Positions 1 through 6,926 of a stretch of DNA of 17,370 nt are shown here, in pieces. The notes beneath the pieces are model-generated. The model saw nothing but the letters and a program-made list of their open reading frames with translations. It was not told where the DNA came from and searched no databases. A program made the translations under genes and the position numbers. Every line of letters begins with the position of its first letter. Within the stretch, counting starts at the first letter, position 1. The stretch comes from JAICLK01 sp036489905 (GTDB lineage: Bacteria > Patescibacteriota > Saccharimonadia > Saccharimonadales > UBA4665): NCBI GenBank assembly GCA_036489905.1, contig DASXEX010000042.1, positions 1 to 17,370 of the forward strand, written 5' to 3'.

Positions 1-1110
1 TATGTTCAAAATACACAATGTTGCAAATGAAGTCCAGGGATTAACGGAGCGGTATATCCCCAAGAAGCTTCATCAAAGATTCTTCACTGGCATCGAAGGC
101 TTGGGCCTCACTGGTTTCCGTTCTCTCAATGCCAATGGTAGACTGCTCGCCCAGAACCGACACACCGGTGAGAGTAAAGTTAGGCGAGCGGTAGGAGACA
201 AACGCTTCCCGCGACTCATGCTCCGGGCTATCCTGAAGCGGTATCTTCCATTGGCTGCCATCTATGGTAAGGGGGAGCTTCGCTTTTCGTTAGATCATTC
301 ACAGTTTGGTAGTTTCTACATTGCCTGGATAGCGGTATCCATTGGCAAAGGCAGAAGCTTGCCAGTGTGGTGTGTGATGGCTCCGTTCCATAGAGGGGCC
401 TTGCTCAAACCGCTCATGAGAGGACTGGCGATTCTGCTTGATGAACTATCCCAGGGACAGAAGAAGCAAGTGGTGCTGACTATGGATCGGTGGTTTGGTA
501 TTCCGGATCTGCTCACCTGGTTGGATGATCAGCAGCTTCATTTCATCACTCGGATCAAAGCGGGGACGCCGGTTGGCGTTCCATGGAGAGAGCCGAGGAT
601 AACTGTGCCAGTGAGAGAGATTGGTGACGAGGATTGTCCTGTGACCTACGCAGGCCGAGAGTGGCAATTCATCCGTTCTGCCTGGCGGGAAGCAATGAAA
701 GAAGATGAACCTTGGTACCTCCTGACCAATATACCGGAAAACAAGCAGAAAGGCAGCCGAGGCCATATCCTCAATCTCTATGCTGACCGGTTTCAGATTG
801 AAGAGTTCTTTCGTGACATCAAGTGGGTACAGGGCTATGAGTGGGAACGGGTCAAGAAGGCAGTGACACTGCAAAACACCCTCCTGTTCGCAAGCATGGG
901 TTGGTGGATATTACTGGCGGTGGGTAAGCGTCTTGTCAGGAAAGCCAGGCAGCAGGCCTGTCACCCCAAGAAGCGATTGTCCTGGTTTCGGACTGTGTGG
1001 GAGTATTGGCAGAAATTGAGAACTAGGCCGATCTTCGCAACAGAGAGCCAGTGACAAGCTGGTGCACGTTAACAACTCAATTGAACAGTGGGCGAAGGGC
1101 TAAGTGCATG
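1..1110 (+). mobile_element. Insertion sequence, IS4 family, left end outside window
   Basis: The element comprises the transposase plus a short 3' tail. The right boundary is approximate. Permease-like protein sequence is recognisable from roughly base 1160 on, so the end should lie between the transposase stop (1054) and there. With the left end missing, the terminal inverted repeats and target-site duplication cannot be read. Confidence 0.6.
2..1054 (+). CDS. IS4-family DDE transposase
   Basis: This is a cut-and-paste transposase that acts on the ends of its own insertion sequence. The 350-residue reading frame shows the IS4-family DDE layout: D98 (in SLDHSQFG), D162 (in TMDRWFG), and the C-terminal YREK signature Y260-x2-R263-x3-E267-x6-K274 (within YADRFQIEEFFRDIK). 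It looks full-length at the C-terminus. The ATG sits at the second base of the window, so a start further upstream cannot be excluded. The left inverted repeat lies outside the window, so the element's ends cannot be defined. The stop TGA overlaps a GTG that opens the next reading frame (GTGA). The gene lies against a permease lacking its N-terminus, so the element probably interrupted that gene. Family assignment is firm; subgroup is not. Confidence 0.93.
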   Translation: MFKIHNVANEVQGLTERYIPKKLHQRFFTGIEGLGLTGFRSLNANGRLLAQNRHTGESKVRRAVGDKRFPRLMLRAILKRYLPLAAIYGKGELRFSLDHSQFGSFYIAWIAVSIGKGRSLPVWCVMAPFHRGALLKPLMRGLAILLDELSQGQKKQVVLTMDRWFGIPDLLTWLDDQQLHFITRIKAGTPVGVPWREPRITVPVREIGDEDCPVTYAGREWQFIRSAWREAMKEDEPWYLLTNIPENKQKGSRGHILNLYADRFQIEEFFRDIKWVQGYEWERVKKAVTLQNTLLFASMGWWILLAVGKRLVRKARQQACHPKKRLSWFRTVWEYWQKLRTRPIFATESQ

Positions 1111-1959
1111 TGGGGCAGGATCATGGGCTTTCATGTGGCGCATAGCTGGCATGTCTATCAGCAGGCAGCGTCCGCCGGCCGAAAAAATATATTTTTCGTG
1201 GCAAGCGAAAAGGTTACCGAACTCTGCGCCTGCACGCTCGCACTGCCACTAGTGCTTGGAATGTTCTGGGGTGCACCGCTGATCGCGAAGGAATATGAGG
1301 CGGGCACGCAGACGCTCCTCTGGACGCAAAGTATTACGCGGCGTAAATGGCTCAGCGTGAAACTGAGGTGGCTGCTGACCGCGGCGGCGCTGTACGGCGC
1401 CATCATGTCGGCTGCCGTGACCTGGTGTTTGCGCACGGAAAATGCGGTAGCGTTTGACCGCTTTCAGCCGAATACATTTGATACACAAGGCTTGGTGCCG
1501 GTAGCGTATGCCATCTTCGCCGTGGCGCTCGGGGTGGCTTTGGGCGCGTGGTTGCGGCGTTCCTTGCTTGCGCTGGCACTCACGCTGTGTATCTTTGTAC
1601 CTGTGCGTTTTGACGTGATGCACTACCTTCGGCCGCACTACATGCCGTCCATCGTTCAAACAAATAATTTTAGCTTGGCCGGCCAAGGTGCCGGCGTCAT
1701 CGAAGTCCCGCGTTCACTTGGAGCCGAGTTGAATGTGAGCCAGCATTACTACTTGACCGGCGATTGTCTACGCCAACCAACGCTGAACTTCGCGCCTGCA
1801 GGAGTGAACGGCCGCTCTTGTGCCGAGCACATGACTACCCGCTATCAGCCAGCTAATCGCTACTGGCTCTTCCAGGGCATCGAGTCAGGTATATATATGG
1901 GTTTTGCCCTAATTCTTGTCGGCACAACGTATTGGCTCGTGCTGAAACGCGACGCTTGA
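1051..1959 (+). pseudogene. ABC-2-type transporter permease, N-terminally truncated by IS insertion
   Basis: The 302-codon frame encodes the back part of an ABC-2-type multidrug/antibiotic transporter permease of the kind common in Actinobacteria and Saccharibacteria. Visible landmarks are the conserved stretch GMFWGAPLIAKEYEAGTQ, then LLWTQSITRRKW, membrane segments around codons 62-77, 110-124 and 150-185, and a C-terminal membrane helix ending in WLVLKRDA. Family members normally start with a cytoplasmic leader, a first transmembrane helix and about 70-100 extracellular residues; these are absent. The first 25 or so codons look like IS-end sequence read through, not permease. A GTG overlaps the transposase stop as GTGA, so a coupled product is possible. 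Without its first helix the protein is probably non-functional. No ATPase partner gene is visible beside it. Confidence 0.75.
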
Positions 1960-2021
1960 TGGTCGGAGTGTTGGCTTGATTTAAGGCCGCGAGAGTTACT
2001 TTGGCCCTGGCCGTTTTCCGC

Positions 2022-2056
2022 TTATGCATGCAATTTATGCAAGTTAGTTGTATAAT
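2022..2056 (+). promoter_or_regulatory. Promoter region of the CHAP gene with TTATGCA direct repeats
   Basis: A perfect -10 hexamer TATAAT (2051-2056) lies about 35 nt before the ATG at 2091. No good -35 box is found 16-18 nt upstream. Instead TTATGCA occurs twice as a direct repeat (2022-2028 and 2035-2041), 13 bp apart, and the palindrome TGCATGCA (2025-2032) overlaps the first copy. The repeats occupy the place where an activator would compensate for a weak -35. The -10 is seen; the regulator site is inference. Confidence 0.55.
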
Positions 2057-2090
2057 TTGAAGTTTTGGAGATTTGCAGGTGGAGAGGCCT

Positions 2091-3167
2091 ATGATCGAGT
2101 TTATGGACATGATTCTGCGCAAGCGGCGATTCCTGATCGCCGGCGTGCTGATAGTTGGCGATCTGCTGCTGATGTCACTGCTTGCTTCTACCGCGCGGGA
2201 GCACCATGTTGGCACTTCGCCACGAACTTCGAATGTCAGCCTCGCCGCCAGCTATGACAGTCCGAACGTGGTGACTGACGGGTTGGCTATGATGATGAAT
2301 GATGTGAGCCAGACGGCGGACACAATTGGCCAGAGAACGCTTAACGGCGCAGTAACGGTCGCGACTGTTGCCACCGACAGCGGCGCGTTTGTCGAACATG
2401 ATTGCCAAATCGGCGCAGTGTTTGTGACTCGGGGCGTTGGCGAAAGTTTCGCGTTCGCGGGGCGTGTTGTTGGCGGCGGCTTTTTGTTCATGGGCCGTGC
2501 GGTCATTGGTAGTTTTGTGCTTGTCGGTCACGGGATCGGCAGTGCGTTCGCGTTCGCGGGCCGCAGTATCGGCAGCATATTTGGTTTTGCTTCGGATGTA
2601 ACACATGTGAGTTCAGTGATACGCCCGGCAGACCATACGCCCGCACCCACAATCACCCAGCTCCGGATAGCGCAGGCAGCTTTGATCCAAAAGGGCACAA
2701 AGGACGTTTCGGTTGCGGCGTTGACGAGCGGCGCGGGCGGCGCCTGCGATGCCGGTGACGGCAATGGCGGTTATCCAATGAAATGGTGCAACGCGGCAAT
2801 GGATTCCATCGCGACCGTTTCCTACAGCAGCGATCTGATCAACCGCGAGTGCACCTCGTACGCCTATTGGTACTTCACGAGCGTCGAAGGCCACACCGGT
2901 TTCCGGGCCACGGGCAACGCAAAATATTGGGCGAGCACGTCGAATTATCCGACGCACGCGGCGCCCGCCCGCGGCGCCATCGCGGTCGAAACGGTGGGTG
3001 CGTACGGCCACGTCGCCATCGTGCAAGCCTTGCCCGGCCAGAAATATGCCGGAAAAGTGGTGCCGGCCGGCTATGTTCTGGTAAGCGAAATGAACTACGA
3101 CTGGAACGGCCATTTCCGCTATTCGTACAGCCCGCTCAGCAAATTCTCCGCATACATTTATCCCTAG
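2091..3167 (+). CDS. Membrane-anchored CHAP-domain peptidoglycan hydrolase with six 11-residue repeats
   Basis: CHAP domains are cysteine amidases/endopeptidases that cut peptidoglycan cross-bridges or stem peptides. This 358-residue protein has a basic N-terminus (LRKRR), one hydrophobic anchor at about residues 14-34, a polar linker, six tandem 11-residue Gly/Phe/Val-rich units at 107-172, and a C-terminal CHAP domain from about 220. Likely catalytic residues are C254 (in RECTSYAYWYF) and H307 (in YGHVAIV), with the usual acidic/Asn region at EMNYDWNGH near 333-340. An extracytoplasmic location is inferred from the anchor. ATG 2091 is chosen because GGAGAGG (2081-2087) precedes it; TTG 2073 and GTG 2079 are in-frame alternatives. 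It is transcribed alone from a TATAAT promoter. A role in wall remodelling or in attacking a neighbour cell is plausible but not shown. Confidence 0.85.
   Translation: MIEFMDMILRKRRFLIAGVLIVGDLLLMSLLASTAREHHVGTSPRTSNVSLAASYDSPNVVTDGLAMMMNDVSQTADTIGQRTLNGAVTVATVATDSGAFVEHDCQIGAVFVTRGVGESFAFAGRVVGGGFLFMGRAVIGSFVLVGHGIGSAFAFAGRSIGSIFGFASDVTHVSSVIRPADHTPAPTITQLRIAQAALIQKGTKDVSVAALTSGAGGACDAGDGNGGYPMKWCNAAMDSIATVSYSSDLINRECTSYAYWYFTSVEGHTGFRATGNAKYWASTSNYPTHAAPARGAIAVETVGAYGHVAIVQALPGQKYAGKVVPAGYVLVSEMNYDWNGHFRYSYSPLSKFSAYIYP
2409..2606 (+). repeat. 33-bp coding repeat, six units (11-residue hydrophobic repeat)
   Basis: Six consecutive 33-bp units encode 11-residue blocks such as ESFAFAGRVVG, GGFLFMGRAVI, GSFVLVGHGIG and SAFAFAGRSIG. 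Aromatic or aliphatic residues recur at positions 3-5, G at 7, R or H at 8, and G or I at 11. At DNA level GCGTTCGCGGG recurs at 2451 and 2550, exactly 99 bp (three units) apart, which supports tandem duplication. The first and last units are more diverged. Confidence 0.85.
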
Positions 3168-3223
3168 ATTTACGTCCATCCTCAAGATCTTGCTCAGTAT
3201 TTCCGATCGCAGCAGAGAGTTAG

Positions 3224-3252
3224 TTGATCAATCTATACACTGGGCGTATAGT
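3224..3252 (+). promoter_or_regulatory. padR-operon promoter
   Basis: TTGATC (-35, 3224-3229) and TATAGT (-10, 3247-3252) are separated by exactly 17 nt. The -10 ends 7 nt before ATG 3260, so transcription would start at or within a base or two of the start codon. No Shine-Dalgarno sequence is visible before that ATG, which fits a leaderless mRNA. Confidence 0.65.
3233..3251. promoter_or_regulatory. Inverted-repeat operator (probable PadR site)
   Basis: CTATAC (3233-3238) and GTATAG (3246-3251) form a perfect 6-bp inverted repeat with a 7-nt spacer. It sits between and over the -35/-10 boxes, so a bound dimer would block RNA polymerase. PadR regulators commonly repress their own operon through such sites. 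The assignment to this PadR is inference from position. Confidence 0.5.
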
Positions 3253-3259
3253 CGTTGGT

Positions 3260-3790
3260 ATGTCTGCTGCATACGCCTTGCTCGGAATACTTGGCCGGCG
3301 GCCGAGCTACGGCTATGACCTGAAAAAAGATTACGATTTTTTCTACGGCAAAGAAAAGCCACTCGCCTTTGGCCAAGTGTACGCGACGCTTTCGCGGCTC
3401 TTACGCGATAAAAAGATAGAAACCGAAGCCACCGAACAACTCAGTGGGCCCGAACGGAAAAAATACGCTGTCACGCAGCTTGGCCGCAAAGACTTGGAGG
3501 CTTGGCTAGGCACGCCCGAAAAACTTTCGCCCAACACGCAAACAATTTTATTTACCAAAGTAGTTACGGCCATTCTTTTGGATAAATCGCCAGATGATTA
3601 CCTCGACGCCCAGCGCACTTCGCATATTGCGCGGATGCGCGAGCTGACTGAAATACGCCGTGAAGGTGACTTGGCGCAAATGCTTCAGGCCGATTACGCT
3701 CTCTTCCATTTGGAAGCCGATTTGCGCTGGATTGATTTGACTTCAGCGCGTTTACAAACATTAGCAAAGGAGATTCGTAGTGAGCGATAG
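3260..3790 (+). CDS. PadR family transcriptional regulator
   Basis: PadR proteins are winged-helix repressors that often sense drugs or phenolics and control adjacent efflux pumps. The 176-residue protein begins MSAAYALLGILGRRPSYGYDL, the typical PadR opening. A winged helix-turn-helix follows to about residue 80 (QVYATLSRLLRDKKIE, then a wing ending YAVTQLGRKDLEAWL). A helical C-terminal dimerisation region (about 90-176) makes this a PadR-s2-like, Vir-type member. ATG 3260 is preferred to TTG 3224 because TTG 3224 is the -35 box of the promoter and the family start matches. The 3' end overlaps the ATPase gene by 11 bp, and AAAGGAG for that gene lies inside it, so the genes are co-transcribed. 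It probably represses the operon through the repeat at 3233-3251. Confidence 0.9.
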   Translation: MSAAYALLGILGRRPSYGYDLKKDYDFFYGKEKPLAFGQVYATLSRLLRDKKIETEATEQLSGPERKKYAVTQLGRKDLEAWLGTPEKLSPNTQTILFTKVVTAILLDKSPDDYLDAQRTSHIARMRELTEIRREGDLAQMLQADYALFHLEADLRWIDLTSARLQTLAKEIRSER

Positions 3791-4478
3791 CAAATATATA
3801 CTACACGTCAAAGACCTCAAAAAATCGTTCGGTTTGACGCCGGCGCTGCAAGGCGCAAGTCTGGAAGTAAAACGCGGTGAGTTGCTGGCCATCATGGGCG
3901 CCAGCGGTTCGGGCAAATCGACGTTGCTGCATTGTATGGCGGGAATTTTTAACCCGGATAGCGGTGAAGTTTGGTTTGGCGGGCAGCGGCTCGACCAAAT
4001 GGACGAAGCGAAGCGCAGCGCATTGCGGCGCACGGCTTTTGGTTTTGTCTTTCAATTCGGCCAGCTCGTGCCGGAATTAACGGCCGAAGATAATATCGCG
4101 TTGCCACTACTTTTGAACAAAGCCGGCCGTGGCAAAGCCTACGCAAAAGCCCGCAGCTGGTTCAAGCGCCTGGGCATTGAAGGCATGGAAAAGCACCGGA
4201 CTGGTGAAATGTCCGGCGGCCAGGCGCAGCGCGTGGCGCTTGCCCGCAGTCTGGTTACGGACCCTAAAGTCTTATTCGCAGACGAGCCGACTGGCTCGCT
4301 CGACTCGCTTGCGAGCGAGCATGTCATGGAACTGCTGGTTGACGCTGCTCGCGAACAAGGCACGACAGTTGTGCTCGTCACCCACGACCCACGCATCGCA
4401 GCCTACGCCGATCGCGAAGTTATGGTGCGCGACGGGAAGGTGACGACGGCTCAGCGCAAGGTCGAGGCGGTACGCTAA
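3780..4478 (+). CDS. ABC transporter ATP-binding protein (MacB/LolD type)
   Basis: This is the cytoplasmic ATPase that powers the FtsX-like permease encoded immediately downstream. All ABC motifs are present in the 232 residues: Walker A GASGSGKST (40-48), Q-loop Q92, signature MSGGQ (144-148), Walker B VLFADE (164-169) followed by PTGSLD, and H-loop H202 in VTHD. PTGSLD and the compact length are typical of the MacB/LolD/BceA group. GTG 3780 is supported by AAAGGAG at 3766-3772 with a 7-nt gap. The gene overlaps padR at its start and is followed after one base by the permease, so the three form one operon. The substrate is unknown; PadR control suggests efflux of a toxic compound or peptide. 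Confidence 0.94.
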   Translation: MSDSKYILHVKDLKKSFGLTPALQGASLEVKRGELLAIMGASGSGKSTLLHCMAGIFNPDSGEVWFGGQRLDQMDEAKRSALRRTAFGFVFQFGQLVPELTAEDNIALPLLLNKAGRGKAYAKARSWFKRLGIEGMEKHRTGEMSGGQAQRVALARSLVTDPKVLFADEPTGSLDSLASEHVMELLVDAAREQGTTVVLVTHDPRIAAYADREVMVRDGKVTTAQRKVEAVR

Positions 4479-4479
4479 T

Positions 4480-6873
4480 ATGTATCGACTTGGCTTACGG
4501 CTCATACTCAAAGGTGGCCGGGAAGCGCTCGTCCGGCTTTTGCTGACCACGGCTGCCGTGGCTGTCGGTGTCACTATTTTGCTCGGCGTATTTGCCGACT
4601 TCCATGCCTTTGAAAAAACGAGTGGCCGGCCGTCGTGGGAATCCACTTCCGGCAAGGCAATAACCGCGGTTCCAAGTAATGCTTCCAATGCGATGCTTTG
4701 GAACTACAGCGAGAACATATACAAAGGTCAATTCATCGAGCAACTAAACCTTGCAGCGCTCGGTCAGAATGCGCCAGCACTGCCTGGCATTTCAAAATTG
4801 CCGGGACCTGGACAATTCTATGCCTCGCCGGCGCTCGCCCAATTATTGAAGACCGTTTCGAAGGACGAGCTTGGCGACCGTTTCCACGGTACGTCAATAG
4901 GGACGATCGGCGAAGCGGCTTTGTCGTTCCCGAATGAACTGGCAATTTTCGACGGCTACACGCCGACTCAGCTCGCCCGGCAGCACGAGACCGTTGAAGT
5001 TACGCACATTGCCACTGCCGCGCAGCTGCAAGGTACGACGAATATTTATAAGGAGGCCTTTGGCATAGGCGCGCTCGCAATCCTGTTTCCGCTCCTGATT
5101 CTCATCAATACGGCAACCCGGCTGTCAGCCACCCGCCGCGAGGAGCGCTACGCCGCAATGCGGCTCATCGGAGCAACGCCGCACCAAATCAATGTCATCG
5201 CTTCGGTTGATGCCATTGTCAGCTCATTGTTCGGCGCTGTGCTTGGTTCGCTTATTTTTCTGGTAGTCCGACCGGCTATCGCTGACGTATCATTTTCTGG
5301 CGTGAGATTCTTCCCGAACTATGTCACGCCGACCGCCTGGGGTTATCTCAGCCTGGTTGTTTTGGTGCCAATTATAGCAGCGATCGCCTCGCTGATATCA
5401 CTCCGCCGAGTCAAGATTTCACCACTAGGTGTTAGCCGCAAAGCGACGCAACCCAAGCCCAGTGCTTGGCGGTTGGTACCGCTCATTCTGGGCATCTCTC
5501 TATTCGTGGAGGCCGCCTTGCGTATAGGCCACAGTACAGGCGGCACGTCATCATCTGCTCAGTTTTATAACGGGCCCGGACCAATATCTATTGGCTTTTT
5601 GCTCATCATGATCGGCTTGGTGTTGAGCGGTTCATGGCTGACGATGCAAGTAACAAAAGTGCTTGCCCGATTTGCCCGCAGCGCGTCATCGCTCTTAGCC
5701 GCCCGTCGCCTATCCGACAATCCGAAAGCAGCTTTCCGGACGATTAGCGGTCTGGTGTTGGCGATATTCGTTGGCTCCATCTTCTCTGTGCTGGTGCCGG
5801 CATTGAACCAGGCCCAGAGCCCGTCGGGCGATACATCACTGAACAATGTGTTGCGCGTGCCGTATAACACGAGCTTGCTCGATGCCGGAGTTCCGCCACA
5901 GGCCGCGGCCGCACTGGTCAGCAAAATGAAATCGTACCCGGGAACGGCTGTAATTCCCCTCTACACCAACCCGGCCTTTACTACATTCCAGCAGCAACAA
6001 CTTGCTGCTCAAACTGCCCAGAGCAAAGGTGGGACACGGCATCTCACTATAACTCCTGCGCTGAGCAAGGATCTGCCGGATGACACCATTGCGAGCTGCG
6101 CTAGACTCGCACAAATCAGCGAACTTGGTTCATGTCCTCCTGGCGCTAATGCTGTAACCCTCACGCCCGACGACATCCTGTCCGGCGATAATCCATTGTT
6201 CGTCTATAAAAACTTGCCGATCGTTACTCATAACAATCCGGCCAGTACGGCAAACCTGAGCAAACTTTCCCTAGCCGGTCTGCTCATCAAAGCCAACAAT
6301 GCCAACACACTCGAGCAAATCCGGACCTACCTGACCGTGTATAACGCTACGTCTCAATACGCTGGCGGTGGCGGAGGAGAGAACCTCACGTCGTGGCAGA
6401 TGGGTGAGTTTGAGCCGGAGACGGTTGGCGAAGTTGCCGAAATACGAAACAACGACGACTCCAATGTCGGTCGCGCCGTGCTCGCGGTTATCGCGCTGAC
6501 GCTCATAACTGCTGGCTGCAGCCTGGCGGTAACCGCCGGCGGCAGCCTGGTGGAACGCAAACGGCCATTTACGTTGTTACGAGTCAGCGGCGTATCGCTC
6601 GGCACGCTATATAAAGTCATCCTGCTTGAGGCAGCCTTGCCACTCATCGTGGTCTCGGTAGCCGCCGCCGGCATTGGCTTGGGAGTCGGAATCCCCGTCG
6701 TTAAGACTTTGCTCAGCAGCTTCGAGCCAAAAGGTAGCACAATTCCAGTCCATCCGAGTGCCGGTTATTACATCGCACTGGGCGCCGGACTCATAATTTC
6801 GCTTGTGCTAGTTATGCTTACGTTGCCGCTTTTGAGTCGCATGACGAAACCCGAAGATGCGAGATTCGAGTAA
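4480..6873 (+). CDS. FtsX-like permease of an ABC transporter (about 10 TM)
   Basis: This 797-residue membrane protein is the partner of the preceding ATPase. The first transmembrane helix (about 19-38) is followed by an extracytoplasmic region to about 190. The first FtsX core (about 195-310) contains the cytoplasmic motif SATRREERYAAMRLIGAT. Three more helices lie near 332, 369 and 422, then a second external domain of about 220 residues (445-665), and a C-terminal FtsX core (about 666-790) with GGSLVERKRPFTLLRVSGVS. Ten helices with a large loop between TM7 and TM8 recall BceB-type peptide-sensing/detoxification permeases, but the external loop between TM1 and TM2 is also large, as in actinobacterial members. 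The start ATG lies one base after the ATPase stop with no clear Shine-Dalgarno, so translation is probably coupled. The gene ends convergent with the exporter gene at 6927. Confidence 0.92.
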   Translation: MYRLGLRLILKGGREALVRLLLTTAAVAVGVTILLGVFADFHAFEKTSGRPSWESTSGKAITAVPSNASNAMLWNYSENIYKGQFIEQLNLAALGQNAPALPGISKLPGPGQFYASPALAQLLKTVSKDELGDRFHGTSIGTIGEAALSFPNELAIFDGYTPTQLARQHETVEVTHIATAAQLQGTTNIYKEAFGIGALAILFPLLILINTATRLSATRREERYAAMRLIGATPHQINVIASVDAIVSSLFGAVLGSLIFLVVRPAIADVSFSGVRFFPNYVTPTAWGYLSLVVLVPIIAAIASLISLRRVKISPLGVSRKATQPKPSAWRLVPLILGISLFVEAALRIGHSTGGTSSSAQFYNGPGPISIGFLLIMIGLVLSGSWLTMQVTKVLARFARSASSLLAARRLSDNPKAAFRTISGLVLAIFVGSIFSVLVPALNQAQSPSGDTSLNNVLRVPYNTSLLDAGVPPQAAAALVSKMKSYPGTAVIPLYTNPAFTTFQQQQLAAQTAQSKGGTRHLTITPALSKDLPDDTIASCARLAQISELGSCPPGANAVTLTPDDILSGDNPLFVYKNLPIVTHNNPASTANLSKLSLAGLLIKANNANTLEQIRTYLTVYNATSQYAGGGGGENLTSWQMGEFEPETVGEVAEIRNNDDSNVGRAVLAVIALTLITAGCSLAVTAGGSLVERKRPFTLLRVSGVSLGTLYKVILLEAALPLIVVSVAAAGIGLGVGIPVVKTLLSSFEPKGSTIPVHPSAGYYIALGAGLIISLVLVMLTLPLLSRMTKPEDARFE

Positions 6874-6926
6874 TAAAGCGGACGCAAGATTCGGCTTAAT
6901 TTGTCTTAGTTGAAAATTTTCCGCGC

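Noticed and set aside
446..874. 142-codon minus-strand frame inside the transposase
   Set aside because: Shadow of the IS4 transposase, whose DDE and YREK motifs are on the plus strand.
2409..2606. 33-bp periodicity as a CRISPR-like array
   Set aside because: The units are contiguous, diverged at DNA level, without spacers, and in frame within a protein.
2613..3185. 190-codon minus-strand frame opposite the CHAP domain
   Set aside because: The plus-strand CHAP motifs are clear; the antisense frame has no recognisable domain.
6874..6926. Terminator between the convergent FtsX-permease and ABC-exporter genes
   Set aside because: Only an imperfect AAGC...GCTT stem and a GAAAATTTTC palindrome are present; neither is a clear hairpin with a T-run.
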